Assembly (NCBI RefSeq): GCF_003545715.1
Contig: NZ_QVNU01000004.1
Span: 1 to 64,000, forward strand
Reading direction: 5' to 3'
From: Taibaiella koreensis
GTDB lineage: Bacteria; Bacteroidota; Bacteroidia; Chitinophagales; Chitinophagaceae
DNA length: 64,000 bases
Position 1 is the stretch's first letter. Every line of letters begins with the position of its first letter. A model generated the notes under the pieces. It saw nothing but the letters and a program-made list of their open reading frames with translations. It ran no database searches and was not told the origin of the DNA. This document shows, piece by piece, positions 36,729 to 46,685 of the stretch. The position numbers and the translations under genes are program-made.

Positions 36729-37775
36729 TTAGCGGTGCAGCCGCTTGTTTGCGGGAATGTTTACAGCACCGCAGCCATCTACCAGCCACCTGCCCCGCTC
36801 CAGCTTTAGCCGCGCCACCAGCACCATCTCATTTCCCTCTCCGGCGCTTAGCCAGAAATACCGGTCCTCTTCGCTATAAGAATGAATGACCAGTTGCCCC
36901 CCGGGAGAATCCTGTGCGTCCAGGACCGGATCTGCCTCCAATGGTTCAGTCTGTGCCAGTAACTGCCGGTATTGGTATTTGAACGAATCGGTTACATTCT
37001 CATTAGAAAGGACCCAGTTCCGCTCAGCTTCCGGACCTTTATTCCGGTCGAGTTGCTGCAGGTAGCCATTGACAAATTGCAGCAGGTATTGCTGGTTACG
37101 GGCAGTAGACAGATCGTCTACATCATTGACAAACGCATCCCACTTTTCCTTTGTATCGAAGATCATCCATTCGTTCCATTCCTTTTTTATCTCGGGTCTT
37201 TCGATCGACTCACCGTTTACGAGTAGAGAGCCGTCTTTGAGCACCACATAGGTCCCCATGGGTGGATCGGTCAGCATCTTTTCTGCGTTGCCGGCGTTGG
37301 CATCACATCGCGGACAACCGACTACCGTGCCATCGTTCAGATAACCGATAGTGCCGCCATTGGCATAAAAGAGATAGCTTATCCTGCGGTCGGCCGGCTT
37401 AATATCGGGGTTCACGAAAGGCGGCAGGGCCAATGCTTCACATACTTTCATCTCATTTATTGCAGCGCTGCCCGCACTAGGTTGCGTCTTGGTCCAGATA
37501 CAGCGAAAAACGGCTTTATTCGTCAGGCCGGCATTGGGATTATTCCACCGGACGATTATGGTATCCAGCTTCCGGTTAATGAACGAAAAAGACGAGCGGT
37601 CGTTGTTCGACGCTGCCCCGATATATTGGAGGGTGTCGCTCACCTGGACTGTATTGCCGGTTTGACCGGAAGAAAGCGTATCGCTGTCGCCTGTCGTTTG
37701 CCCATCCCTGGGTTCCCCGCAAGCTGCAAGCAATAAACTAAATATACAAAAGAAGGCGTGCCATAGCCATTTCAT
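36729..37775 (-). CDS. Predicted lipoprotein of unknown function
   Basis: 348 residues. A type II signal peptide with lipobox LLLAAC puts the lipid on Cys19; a low-complexity Ser/Thr/Gly/Asp linker follows (about 20-50). A middle part has a CPRCDANAG motif. The C-terminal part, from about residue 235, resembles DUF3828-like folds (SFKYQYRQLLAQ ... DRYFWLSAGEG). It is probably anchored in the outer membrane or periplasm. No neighbour suggests its role. Confidence 0.8.
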   Translation of the reverse strand: MKWLWHAFFCIFSLLLAACGEPRDGQTTGDSDTLSSGQTGNTVQVSDTLQYIGAASNNDRSSFSFINRKLDTIIVRWNNPNAGLTNKAVFRCIWTKTQPSAGSAAINEMKVCEALALPPFVNPDIKPADRRISYLFYANGGTIGYLNDGTVVGCPRCDANAGNAEKMLTDPPMGTYVVLKDGSLLVNGESIERPEIKKEWNEWMIFDTKEKWDAFVNDVDDLSTARNQQYLLQFVNGYLQQLDRNKGPEAERNWVLSNENVTDSFKYQYRQLLAQTEPLEADPVLDAQDSPGGQLVIHSYSEEDRYFWLSAGEGNEMVLVARLKLERGRWLVDGCGAVNIPANKRLHR

Positions 37776-38216
37776 AAACGGTCAAAATTTAAATTCCATA
37801 AACAATAACCTACCTGATCCATGCCGGCAACGAAAGATTGCGCTGCTTTATGTGGCAAGCTGTTCCAATGTTATTCCTCAGGGCTTAAAATTGCGGGAAT
37901 AACAACAGACCGCCAAAATTTTTTGTAACCGGACACAGGCATACGTATCGCATTTTCCGCAGCTGGCCAATCGTATTTCACAGAAACATATCGCAACCTT
38001 TCCTGGGCTCAAACCGGAGTTTTTCAATACCATTCATGCCAAAGTGCTTCGCCAGGGATAAACGAAGAATTTTTGACTTGCCGGTTGTTACGCGTTACCA
38101 CTGCGACCGGCGGCGTGTACCTTACCATTGCGACATCCGGATAGTACTGACATCTCTTGCAGGTGTCTTTCATCAGAGCATTTCTTTCTATACACCGAAA
38201 AAAAACCGATAAACGA
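37776..38216. other. Intergenic region between divergent lipoprotein and protease genes
   Basis: About 440 bp. The only clear structure is a perfect 9-bp inverted repeat, TGTTATTCC / GGAATAACA (37869-37904), around an 18-base loop. No promoter could be placed with confidence and no small gene was found. Confidence 0.45.
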
Positions 38217-40013
38217 ATGAATAAGATTTATTTGGCGGCAGCGCTTGCCTGTATCATCACAGGTACGGCAAATGCCCAGATCAGCGAAGGTGGCATTCCC
38301 TGGAGCATCCAATCTATAAAGGAGGGAACAATGACAAGCGAGGTGGCTGCCATTAAGCTCGCCACCCCCGACTATGAAACGTATAAGGCGCAAGACCTTC
38401 AAGATGCCGTATCCGGCGCAGCAAAGCCCTATCGTGTTGCGGCTCTGATCAATACAGATATTGATCTGAACAGTGGCAGATGGTCTTACAGGGCTGATGG
38501 CAGTAAGGTATGGCGTGCATCAGTACACGTCGAGAAGGCGCAGGGACTGGATTTTTATTACGACAAATTTTCCCTGCCCAAAGGTGTACGCCTTTACCTG
38601 GCTAATGAGAACGGCAGACAAATATTGGGCGCTTATACCCACAGCAACAATAACCGGTTCGGCAACTTTACCAATGAACCGGTACAGGGCAGCACTGCCT
38701 ACCTGGAGCTGGATGTAGACGCCGGCGTTACCGTCTCCGACATCGGTTTACACATCAACGGCATATCTGCCTATTATCGTGGCGCCGACGATCTGTTCCG
38801 GTTTGCCGGGGATGGTCAGTTGCCGGTTGCTCGCCCCACAGCCGGATCTTCCCCCTGCAATGTCAATGCCAATTGTCCACAGGCAGATCGTTATGGTAGG
38901 CAGAATAAAGCTACCGTTAAAGTAACCATTCCTGGAAAAGGGGTGTGCTCAGGCACCATGATGAACAATACCGGTAATGTGAAGGATGGCACCTGCAAGC
39001 CGCTGATGCTGACCGCTACGCACTGTGACAGCCCTACACACAGAGATGATGCCAACTACTCGCTGTGGCGCTTTGAAACCCATTACCAATCTGTGGCCTG
39101 TGACGGCACTGTGGCCAACGATCCGTTGAAGCGCACCCTCACCGGCGCCAGCTTCAGGGCGCGTTCCAACAATCCTTCCTTTCCTATCCCGGCCCATTCC
39201 CTGGTAGCAGATTTTATATTGCTGGAACTGGCAGACCCCATTCCGGCCAGCTATGATGTATACCTGGCGGGTTGGAACCGTAATACCAATATCGCCAATC
39301 TGCCGGAATATGATTTCTTTATCGGCTTTCACCATCCTCACGGCGACTTCAAAAAGCTGGTCACTGCAGATGGTGTGTTGGCTGGCGGACAATTTAACCA
39401 AACCTCCGTACCCGCCACGCACTGGAATATAACTGCAGCAGCAGGCGGTACCGAGGAAGGCTCATCGGGAAGCGGCTTGTTTGATAAAGATGGTCGCCTT
39501 GTGGGCGATCTTTCCGGCGGCCCCGATGGCACCAGCGATTGTGCGCCGCTTGGATTCAACGCTTTATACTCCAAAATTTCTTACGCCTGGGATAATGTCT
39601 ACGACCAGACAGCATTTCCCGCTTTTGCCGGCCCGCAGAGCCAGCTGAAGACCTGGCTTGATCCTTTGAATGGCGGCGCTACCATGATACTGGATGCTAC
39701 CAAATCGGATTGTTCCGATTTTAGCCCTGTAGGCATTAAAGAGCTGGAGCAATTGCTCAACAGTTCGGTAAGTCTCTACCCCAATCCTGTTACCACCGGT
39801 TTTGTAAGGGTGAAGACAAACTTCACCAAACTGACCGACCTGAATGTTACTGTGTTTAATATTCTCGGCGCCAAGATGGGAACGTTTGCATTGAAAAATG
39901 TAGGCTCCAACGAATTTGCACTGGATATGACCGGCTATGCCAATGGCACCTATCTGGTAAATATCGCTACCGGGGATGCCAGCATCGCTAAGAAGATTGT
40001 ATTGAATCGATAG
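38217..40013 (+). CDS. Secreted trypsin-like serine protease (lysyl endopeptidase type) with T9SS sorting domain
   Basis: 598 residues from ATG 38217, which gives a signal peptide ending TGTANAQ. After a beta-rich pro-domain, the S1 catalytic domain begins near SPCNVNANCPQAD, typical of Lys-C-like enzymes. The triad is visible: His269 in LTATHCD, Asp332 in LVADFILLEL, Ser417 in EGSSGSGLF. The last 75 residues are a type A T9SS sorting domain (SLYPNPVTTGFVRV ... KKIVLNR), so it should be exported through the outer membrane and released or anchored. A hairpin terminator follows 23 bp after the stop. Confidence 0.92.
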   Translation: MNKIYLAAALACIITGTANAQISEGGIPWSIQSIKEGTMTSEVAAIKLATPDYETYKAQDLQDAVSGAAKPYRVAALINTDIDLNSGRWSYRADGSKVWRASVHVEKAQGLDFYYDKFSLPKGVRLYLANENGRQILGAYTHSNNNRFGNFTNEPVQGSTAYLELDVDAGVTVSDIGLHINGISAYYRGADDLFRFAGDGQLPVARPTAGSSPCNVNANCPQADRYGRQNKATVKVTIPGKGVCSGTMMNNTGNVKDGTCKPLMLTATHCDSPTHRDDANYSLWRFETHYQSVACDGTVANDPLKRTLTGASFRARSNNPSFPIPAHSLVADFILLELADPIPASYDVYLAGWNRNTNIANLPEYDFFIGFHHPHGDFKKLVTADGVLAGGQFNQTSVPATHWNITAAAGGTEEGSSGSGLFDKDGRLVGDLSGGPDGTSDCAPLGFNALYSKISYAWDNVYDQTAFPAFAGPQSQLKTWLDPLNGGATMILDATKSDCSDFSPVGIKELEQLLNSSVSLYPNPVTTGFVRVKTNFTKLTDLNVTVFNILGAKMGTFALKNVGSNEFALDMTGYANGTYLVNIATGDASIAKKIVLNR

Positions 40014-40035
40014 AAAGGCCTAAGAACGCTAGAAC

Positions 40036-40072
40036 AAGCGCGGCTGAATGGAAACATTCGGCCGCGTTTTTT
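40036..40072 (+). terminator. Rho-independent terminator of the protease gene
   Basis: The inverted repeat AAGCGCGGCTGAAT / ATTCGGCCGCGTTT is followed by a run of six T. Confidence 0.8.
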
Positions 40073-40204
40073 ATGCTGTGTATACAGTTAGCATGGGAAG
40101 GCATGTTGCCCGGTCGCTCTTTTATTATATTTTTTTAAAAAAAATGCTGCATCCATTTATTTTCCCTAATTTGTACGCCCTTCAAAAATTTCCCCGCTAC
40201 AGCT

Positions 40205-42460
40205 ATGATACCTGAATTCATCGAGATCCGCGGTGCAAGAGAGAACAACCTCAAAAATGTTGATCTCCGCCTGCCCAAACGAAAGATCATTATTTTTACC
40301 GGTGTATCCGGCTCCGGCAAATCCTCTATCGTATTTGATACCATCGCTACGGAAGCGCAGCGTCAGCTGTACGAGAACTTCAGTATGTTTATCCGCAACC
40401 TGCTTCCCAAATTTCCCCAACCCGATGCCGATGCGATCGAAAAGCTGAGCATGGCAGTAGTGGTCGATCAGAAACGCCTGGGTGGCGGCTCTCATTCCAC
40501 GATGGGCACCATCACCGATATTTCACCGGTATTGCGTGTGCTGTTTTCACGGGTAGGAAAACCATGGGTAGGCTATGCCAATGCCTTTTCTTTCAACGAC
40601 CCGCAAGGGATGTGCCTCGAATGTAATGGCCGCGGCCGCAAGCTGCAATTCGATGCTTCGAAGTTTGTGGACCTGGATAAATCGCTGAAAGAAGGTGCGA
40701 TCACGGCGCCGGGGCTGGTCTCCTGGGAGAAGGACATGTATGCCCATAGCGGTTTCTTTGACGTGGATAAGAAGCTGGCCGATTACAGTAAGGAGGAAAT
40801 GGACCTGCTGTTGTACAGTGAACCCAAAAAATTCAAGCTGCGGCTTGGCGAGGGCAATATGAACGCCACCTACATGGGCGTAGTAGAAAAGTTTGATCGC
40901 GCCTATATCCGACGGGATATCAAAACCCTTTCTGAACGGACCCAAAAGATGATCATGCCTTTCCTGCAAGAGGGCCCCTGCCCTGCCTGTAAAGGGGCAA
41001 GGCTTAATGAAGCGGCATTATCCTGCCGGATCGGCGGGCAGAATATCGCCGAACTGTCGGCGACGGAAGTTGGCGAGCTCATCCCGTTTTTACAGCATAT
41101 CGACGAGCCCGTAGCAGAACCGCTGATCAGGACGCTCACCGAGCGTCTGCAGCACCTGGTAGACATGGGCCTGGAATACCTGACCCTGAACCGCGAAACC
41201 GATACACTGTCCGGCGGCGAATCACAGCGGGTAAAAATGGTCAAGCACCTGGGCAGCAGCCTTATCGACGTGCTCTACATTTTTGATGAGCCCAGCGTGG
41301 GCCTGCATCCCAGGGATGTTTACCGGCTGAACGGTTTGTTGCAAAAACTTCGTGACAAGGGCAATACCGTCATTGTAGTGGAACACGATCCCGACGTGAT
41401 CCGTATTGCCGATCATGTGGTGGATGTAGGTCCGCACGCTGGTACCAAAGGCGGACAGATTATGTATGAAGGCGATCTCGAAGGCCTGTTGCGCACCGAT
41501 ACGCTTACCGGCAGGTACCTGCAGCAGCATCTTCCGTTGAAGACCGCTTGTCGCGCGCCCCGCGGCCAGCTGCCCGTTACCGGCGCCAATGCCAATAACC
41601 TGCGCGATGTATCGGTCAATATTCCCGAAGGTGTGCTGACCGTAGTGACAGGTGTCGCCGGCTCGGGCAAAAGCTCGCTGATCCACCAGGCCTTCCTCGG
41701 CGCCTATCCGCAGGCCATCGTGATCGACCAGTCGGCGGTAGGTACCTCCAGCCGGTCCAATCCCGCGACCTATACCGGCACCATGGACCTTATCCGCAAG
41801 GCCTTTGCGGCTGCCAATAAGGTTGACGCTTCGCTGTTCTCTTTCAATTCCAAAGGGGCCTGCGAAAACTGCCAGGGTACTGGTGTTATTTATACCGATC
41901 TGGCCTTTCTCGAAGGGGTAAAGACGCCTTGCGAGATCTGTGAGGGCAAACGTCACAAAGAAGAAGTGCTGGCCTACCAATTGAACGGGAAATCCATCTC
42001 AGATGTGCTGGCCATGACGGTACGCGAAGCAAGCGGCTTTTTTACCGCAAAAGATATTGCCAGGAAGCTGGGTATGATGATCGAGGTGGGACTGGAATAC
42101 CTGACACTGGGCCAACCCCTGAGCACACTCTCCGGCGGCGAATGCCAGCGGATCAAACTGGCCAGCGAATTGCATAAAAAGGGAAGCATATATGTCATGG
42201 ATGAGCCGACCACCGGTCTCCATTTGTCAGACGTCGGGCGCCTGATCGAGCTAATTGAAGGATTGGTCGACAAAGGCAATACGGTCGTTGTGATCGAGCA
42301 TAACCTGGAGGTGATCAAGAATGCCGACTGGATCATTGATATGGGCCCTGAAGGCGGCCATAAGGGCGGACAAGTGATGTTTGAAGGCACACCTGCGGCC
42401 CTGATCACCGCCCCTCGATCGCATACCGGCATTCACCTGAAAGCAGCCGTGGAAAGCTGA
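40205..42460 (+). CDS. Short UvrA-type ABC ATPase (UvrA paralogue)
   Basis: 751 residues, about 190 fewer than housekeeping UvrA. Two ABC cassettes are present: Walker A GVSGSGKSS and GVAGSGKSS, signatures LSGGESQRV and LSGGECQRI, Walker B IFDEPSVGLHP and MDEPTTGLH. The zinc-binding clusters CLECNGRG/CPACKGAR and CENCQGTG/CEICEGK remain. The segment between the first Walker A and its zinc module is short, as in class II UvrA/DrrC-like proteins that lack the UvrB-binding domain. Some of these protect producers from DNA-binding drugs. It is a single gene, so its role here (repair accessory or resistance) is open. Confidence 0.88.
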   Translation: MIPEFIEIRGARENNLKNVDLRLPKRKIIIFTGVSGSGKSSIVFDTIATEAQRQLYENFSMFIRNLLPKFPQPDADAIEKLSMAVVVDQKRLGGGSHSTMGTITDISPVLRVLFSRVGKPWVGYANAFSFNDPQGMCLECNGRGRKLQFDASKFVDLDKSLKEGAITAPGLVSWEKDMYAHSGFFDVDKKLADYSKEEMDLLLYSEPKKFKLRLGEGNMNATYMGVVEKFDRAYIRRDIKTLSERTQKMIMPFLQEGPCPACKGARLNEAALSCRIGGQNIAELSATEVGELIPFLQHIDEPVAEPLIRTLTERLQHLVDMGLEYLTLNRETDTLSGGESQRVKMVKHLGSSLIDVLYIFDEPSVGLHPRDVYRLNGLLQKLRDKGNTVIVVEHDPDVIRIADHVVDVGPHAGTKGGQIMYEGDLEGLLRTDTLTGRYLQQHLPLKTACRAPRGQLPVTGANANNLRDVSVNIPEGVLTVVTGVAGSGKSSLIHQAFLGAYPQAIVIDQSAVGTSSRSNPATYTGTMDLIRKAFAAANKVDASLFSFNSKGACENCQGTGVIYTDLAFLEGVKTPCEICEGKRHKEEVLAYQLNGKSISDVLAMTVREASGFFTAKDIARKLGMMIEVGLEYLTLGQPLSTLSGGECQRIKLASELHKKGSIYVMDEPTTGLHLSDVGRLIELIEGLVDKGNTVVVIEHNLEVIKNADWIIDMGPEGGHKGGQVMFEGTPAALITAPRSHTGIHLKAAVES

Positions 42461-42522
42461 TCTCTTCATGGATATTTACAGGACAAGCATATCTGCTCTA
42501 TCCTGGATGGACGCTCCCGATG

Positions 42523-43278
42523 TTACCAGATGATGTCGGCCAGGCTCTGGGCGCCGCTTACATTTATGGTACGGAGCGCACAATAGAGACAGGAAAATGA
42601 CTTTAGTTTAGCCAAGCCGCGAATATCCACGGAGGCCAGCTGGTTATAGCTTGCATCGAAATATTCAAGCTCGGGAAAGCCCGTAAGATCCAGTTTGCCG
42701 GATAGCTTGTTTTTCTGCAGTTCCAGCTTGACGAGCCTGGGGCAGCCGCTGATACGGCAATCGCTGAGCTGGTTTTCCTGGAGGCTGACTTCTTTCAATG
42801 CGGGGAAATTGCTGATCTCGGCCTTGGTCAGCTGGTTATAGTTCAGTGCGAGGGCCGTCAGCTTTTTGAAGGACGCAAAGTCTACTTCTTTCAGCTTATT
42901 GCCGGTCAGGTACAGGTGCTCCAGGTTGACGCAGCCCTTGAGATTGATCGACCGGATATCGCCGCCGATAAGATACAGCCGCTTCAGGCTGGTCATGCCC
43001 GACAAGTCAACCTGGTCAATTTTGTTCTTATAAGTACCAAATTCTTCCAGGTTGCTAAACGCTTTGATACCCTCCATAGACGTAAATGGGGTATCTTCGA
43101 GATACATCTTAGTGACCTTTTTTGCTTCAGTGGCATCGATCTCTCCATCATGATCAGTGTCTGCTTTCCCGAGCAAGGCCTGTTTGAATGCAGGATCGGG
43201 GAAACGGACCACCTGCGCAGATGCGGAAAAAAATAGTGACAGGCATAAAGCGAGGCAGGCAGGTATTTTTATGAGCAT
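42523..43278 (-). CDS. Secreted leucine-rich-repeat protein with EF-hand-like loop
   Basis: 251 residues with a signal peptide ending FFSASAQ. Residues 40-48 (DTDHDGEID) look like a calcium-binding loop. From about residue 60 to the end there are at least eight LRR units of the internalin-like length (for example NLEHLYLTGNKLKEVDF, LKEVSLQENQLSDCRI). There is no sorting domain or membrane anchor. It starts 11 bp after the stop of the next upstream gene (43290-43889), so the pair forms an operon. Probably an adhesion or protein-binding periplasmic/secreted protein. Confidence 0.82.
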   Translation of the reverse strand: MLIKIPACLALCLSLFFSASAQVVRFPDPAFKQALLGKADTDHDGEIDATEAKKVTKMYLEDTPFTSMEGIKAFSNLEEFGTYKNKIDQVDLSGMTSLKRLYLIGGDIRSINLKGCVNLEHLYLTGNKLKEVDFASFKKLTALALNYNQLTKAEISNFPALKEVSLQENQLSDCRISGCPRLVKLELQKNKLSGKLDLTGFPELEYFDASYNQLASVDIRGLAKLKSFSCLYCALRTINVSGAQSLADIIW

Positions 43279-43289
43279 TGTGGCGTCCT

Positions 43290-43889
43290 TTAGAGTTTAA
43301 CGTTTACGACCTGCCCTTCGGCAGTCACTTCAATAAAAGTTTTTACAAGGTCGTTTGTATCATAAAACAACTTGAATTCCTCATAGATAGGCTCAGTATA
43401 GGTCGATACGGCCTGACCGAATACATTGTAACCCACGGTAGTTGATGTGCCCACTTCATTCAGCATTGTTTTCATCTTTCCCTGGCGAACCATCGTTTGC
43501 AGGTAATACCGGCCGGGCTTCAGGCCATGGAACGAAAAGGTACCGTCCTCATCCGATGCTTTGGTCACGATACGGTAGGAGTAAGCCTCGGGCGACATCA
43601 TGGCCATGGTCTTTCCCTTTTTATTTTTCTTCTGCAGCGCGTACCAGTCGTCGAAATAGGCTGTACAGGGGAAAAGTGTGACGACGATACCCAGATAAGT
43701 ATTATCCGGGTTGCGCTTCTTTTTCAGCACCACACCATTCAGCGTGGCGGTACCGTTATTGAGCAAACTATTGGCCTCCTCCTTATTAAATGTAGTGCTC
43801 GGAAATACCGGCTTTGGCTGCTCCTGGGCCGGAAGCCGTGTATGCTGCAACAAAATCAGGGAAAAGCACAAAATCATTTTACGCGTCAT
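43290..43889 (-). CDS. Exported protein with carboxypeptidase-regulatory-like domain
   Basis: 199 residues with a signal peptide ending RLPAQ. A beta-sandwich segment shows the carboxypeptidase-regulatory-like signature DEDGTFSFHGLKPGRYYLQT (about residues 113-132). It is the first gene of a two-gene operon with the LRR protein. No enzyme motif is seen, and the function is unknown beyond a likely envelope location. Confidence 0.75.
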   Translation of the reverse strand: MTRKMILCFSLILLQHTRLPAQEQPKPVFPSTTFNKEEANSLLNNGTATLNGVVLKKKRNPDNTYLGIVVTLFPCTAYFDDWYALQKKNKKGKTMAMMSPEAYSYRIVTKASDEDGTFSFHGLKPGRYYLQTMVRQGKMKTMLNEVGTSTTVGYNVFGQAVSTYTEPIYEEFKLFYDTNDLVKTFIEVTAEGQVVNVKL

Positions 43890-44272
43890 AGTGACTATTT
43901 GAAAAAGCTAAAGCTAGGTCTTTTCCAAGGCACATGTCAATACCCGCAAATTGGTATTTTATATTCCAATGCCGTTTAGTGAAGCATTTAAGAAAAGGAC
44001 GTGTTGTTAACCGCTAAGAGTGCTAAGTAGTACGCAAAGGACACAAGGGATTGGCGTGAAAACTAGAAGGCTACAAAAAAACAATGCTCCGCTATTTTTT
44101 GTGGCCAGCGCAGGCTGGTTAAAAACAGAAATAAATTCTGGTCCTGATCATCGCCTGGGATTTAGTTTCCGATGCGGGGATAGTCACTGATACTTTTTCA
44201 TGTATACAGCACCCTTTGTCTGTGGAAACTGTAAATCGCTTCGGAATTGATAGATTTGCCGGAAAAAGAGTG
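43890..44272. other. Intergenic region with dispersed repeat
   Basis: Separates the divergent envelope operon and the AhpD-like gene. It contains repeat family B copy 2; I see no gene or confident promoter in the rest. Confidence 0.5.
43960..44055 (+). repeat. Dispersed repeat family B, copy 2
   Basis: Matches 33451-33545: CAATGCCGTTTAGTGAAGCA (43967-43986), then GTTAACCGCTAAGAGTGCTA and GTACGCAAAGGACACAAGGG. Mismatches are scattered, which suggests an old family. Confidence 0.75.
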
Positions 44273-44719
44273 ATGGAACCAAGGATGAATATTGAGACGC
44301 TGCAGCCGGCCGGCTATGAGGCCATGCTGGGGCTGGAAAAGTACCTGCAGACGACAAAGTTGTCGCCGGTCGAAAAAGGCCTGATCAAAGTGCGTGCTTC
44401 CCAGATCAATCATTGCGCCTTCTGTATCAAAATGCATATCTCCGATGCCCTCCGCCAAGGTGAAGACCCGCAACGGATGTTCCTGCTGGATGCATGGCGT
44501 GAAACCAATATTTACACGGAGACCGAAAAAGTTATTCTCGAAATGACGGAAGAGATCACTTTTATACACCGGCAGGGATTGACGGAAGCCACCCATAGCA
44601 GGGCCAAAGCCTTGCTCGGAGCGGAAAAGCTGGCCCAGGTGGTCATGGCCATTGCCACGATCAATGCCTGGAACAGGATAACCATCGCTGCGGAGATGGG
44701 CTTCAGCATTAAGCTGTGA
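44273..44719 (+). CDS. Carboxymuconolactone decarboxylase/AhpD-family protein
   Basis: 148 residues from ATG 44273 (the family usually begins like MEPRMN); ATG 44285 is the alternative. The redox motif is intact: Cys48 and Cys51 in NHCAFCIKMH, with His55 following. AhpD-type proteins act as thiol reductases, often against peroxide stress. No peroxiredoxin gene is adjacent, so its partner is unknown. All-helical, cytoplasmic. Confidence 0.88.
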   Translation: MEPRMNIETLQPAGYEAMLGLEKYLQTTKLSPVEKGLIKVRASQINHCAFCIKMHISDALRQGEDPQRMFLLDAWRETNIYTETEKVILEMTEEITFIHRQGLTEATHSRAKALLGAEKLAQVVMAIATINAWNRITIAAEMGFSIKL

Positions 44720-44841
44720 TCCTTGCTGGTATCCCGTTCCGGCGAAGCAGGAACGCATACATGTGCCGCAAACCCTTACTTTTATGCCCTGACAGGCTAG
44801 GGATAGCCTCATGGCTCCCGAAACCTGCCGACAGAAATACT

Positions 44842-45333
44842 ATGGAATCATTTGAACGAGCTATCGCCTTTATACGATCGATCGGCATCCCGGTCGATTT
44901 TTGCACGCTTTCCGGCGACACTTTTCTGCCAGGATTGCAAATCGAACACGGACATATTCGGGTTGATCGTGACCGGCTCCGGCATCCGGGCGATATCCTC
45001 CACGAAGCGGGCCATATTGCCGTAGTGCCGCCTGAGGAAAGGCAGCAGCTTTGCGGCGATACCATAGCGCAGCGCGACAACCGGGCGGCAGAAGAAATGA
45101 TGGCGATCGCCTGGTCCTTTGCCGCCTGCAAGCACCTGTCGCTCGATCCCGGCTTCGTATTGCACGATGAAGGCTACCAGGGCGGCGGCAGCACTATTGT
45201 AGCAGAATTCGAATCGGGCCATACTTTTGGCGTGCCCATGCTGCAATGGGCGGGAATGACCGCCGAGCCCCGCCAGGCTGAAGCGCTCGGCAGGGCGCCC
45301 TACCCGCTGATGACTTGCTGGTTGCGGCCCTAA
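44842..45333 (+). CDS. Small HExxH-motif protein, putative metallopeptidase-like
   Basis: 163 residues from ATG 44842; in-frame codons back to 44716 add sequence with no family character. Residues 54-58 read HEAGH, the zinc-binding motif of gluzincin-type peptidases, preceded by a helix (RLRHPGDIL). A third zinc ligand could be a Glu of EEMMAIAWSF. No signal peptide or membrane segment is seen. The family is not recognised; proteolytic activity is inferred from the motif alone. Confidence 0.7.
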   Translation: MESFERAIAFIRSIGIPVDFCTLSGDTFLPGLQIEHGHIRVDRDRLRHPGDILHEAGHIAVVPPEERQQLCGDTIAQRDNRAAEEMMAIAWSFAACKHLSLDPGFVLHDEGYQGGGSTIVAEFESGHTFGVPMLQWAGMTAEPRQAEALGRAPYPLMTCWLRP

Positions 45334-45435
45334 CGGGACTTCCGGCCCAGGACTGTACTGCCATCGAAAATCCTTATCTGTCGAATATAAAATTGATAAA
45401 GGCTTAACGCCAATAGCCTTAATTTTACGGTTATT

Positions 45436-46557
45436 ATGGAAACAGATAAACGGAAAGGGTTCCTGTTCAAACAGTACGAACCGCCTGATATTGCTCCTTT
45501 CGACAAACTCTTCGAAATCTTCACCGAACTGATCACCCACACTTCCGGCGACCTCGACGAAGCCATTACCTGGCTACGGGAGCTTGATGTGGAATACCAG
45601 CTGACCGATGATCAATACACTATCGATGATTTTATCGAAGACCTGAAAAAGAAGGGCTATATCAGGGAAGAAGTGAAGCCGGACGGCTCCGGGGGCGGAC
45701 TGGGCATTACGGCCAAGACCGAGCAGGCCATACGGCAACAGGCGCTGAAGCAGATCTTCGGCAACCTCAAAAAGAGCGGCTCCGGTAACCACAAGACCAA
45801 GTATGCCGGCAATGGTGACGAACATACCGGTGAATTCAGGGAGTATCATTTCGGCGACGGTCTCGACCGCATTTCCCTCACCGAAAGCCTGAAGAATGCC
45901 CAGATCAATAACGGCGCTGATGTGTTCCGCCTTACCGAAAATGACCTGGTGGTGGAAGATGCGCAGTTCAAGTCGCAGATGAGCACGGTATTGATGATCG
46001 ACATCAGCCATAGCATGATCCTGTATGGCGAAGACCGCATTACGCCCGCCAAAAAGGTCGCCATGGCTCTGGCCGAAATGATCACAACACGGTATCCCAA
46101 AGACACCCTGGATATCCTGGTATTTGGCGACGATGCCTGGCCTATAACGATCGGCGACCTGCCCTACCTGCAGGTGGGACCTTACCATACCAATACGGTA
46201 GCCGGATTGCAGCTGGCCATGGACCTGCTGCGGCGCAAACGCAATACCAACAAGCAGGTCTTTATGATCACCGATGGTAAGCCCAGCTGCGTACGGGAGC
46301 CGGACGGCACTTATTATATGAACAGCGTAGGACTGGACGAGTACATCGTGGACAAGTGCTATACCATGGCCCAGCAGGCCCGGAAGCTGCATATTCCCAT
46401 TACTACCTTCATGATCGCCAGCGACCCCTACCTGCAACGCTTTGTCAGTCATTTTACAGAAGCCAACCAGGGCAAGGCTTTCTATACAGGGCTCAAAGGC
46501 CTGGGCGAAATGATCTTTGAAGATTATGAAGCAAACCGGAAAAAGCGGATCAAATAA
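45436..46557 (+). CDS. VWA-domain protein (partner of a MoxR-type ATPase)
   Basis: 373 residues. The N-terminal helical part (1 to about 170) precedes a von Willebrand A domain with a complete-looking MIDAS motif, DISHS (Asp189, Ser191, Ser193), Thr in HTNTVAGL and Asp in MITDGKPS. There is no signal peptide or membrane helix, so it is cytoplasmic. The AAA+ gene that follows (128 bp later) forms the usual MoxR/VWA pair, which works like a metal chelatase or chaperone on a client protein. The client is not evident. Confidence 0.87.
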   Translation: METDKRKGFLFKQYEPPDIAPFDKLFEIFTELITHTSGDLDEAITWLRELDVEYQLTDDQYTIDDFIEDLKKKGYIREEVKPDGSGGGLGITAKTEQAIRQQALKQIFGNLKKSGSGNHKTKYAGNGDEHTGEFREYHFGDGLDRISLTESLKNAQINNGADVFRLTENDLVVEDAQFKSQMSTVLMIDISHSMILYGEDRITPAKKVAMALAEMITTRYPKDTLDILVFGDDAWPITIGDLPYLQVGPYHTNTVAGLQLAMDLLRRKRNTNKQVFMITDGKPSCVREPDGTYYMNSVGLDEYIVDKCYTMAQQARKLHIPITTFMIASDPYLQRFVSHFTEANQGKAFYTGLKGLGEMIFEDYEANRKKRIK

Positions 46558-46685
46558 TCCGGAAGCCTTAAGGACAAACGGATAAACAGCAGATTGCTTG
46601 GACAGACTTAGCAATCGAACTGCCGGTCCAGGCGCTTGTCGAAAAGACCAGCAGGAGATAAACAAATAAATTTTTCAAAGAAAAC

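Noticed and set aside
45574-46665. Minus-strand open frame of 363 codons
   Set aside because: Shadow of the VWA gene; no recognisable motif or signal.
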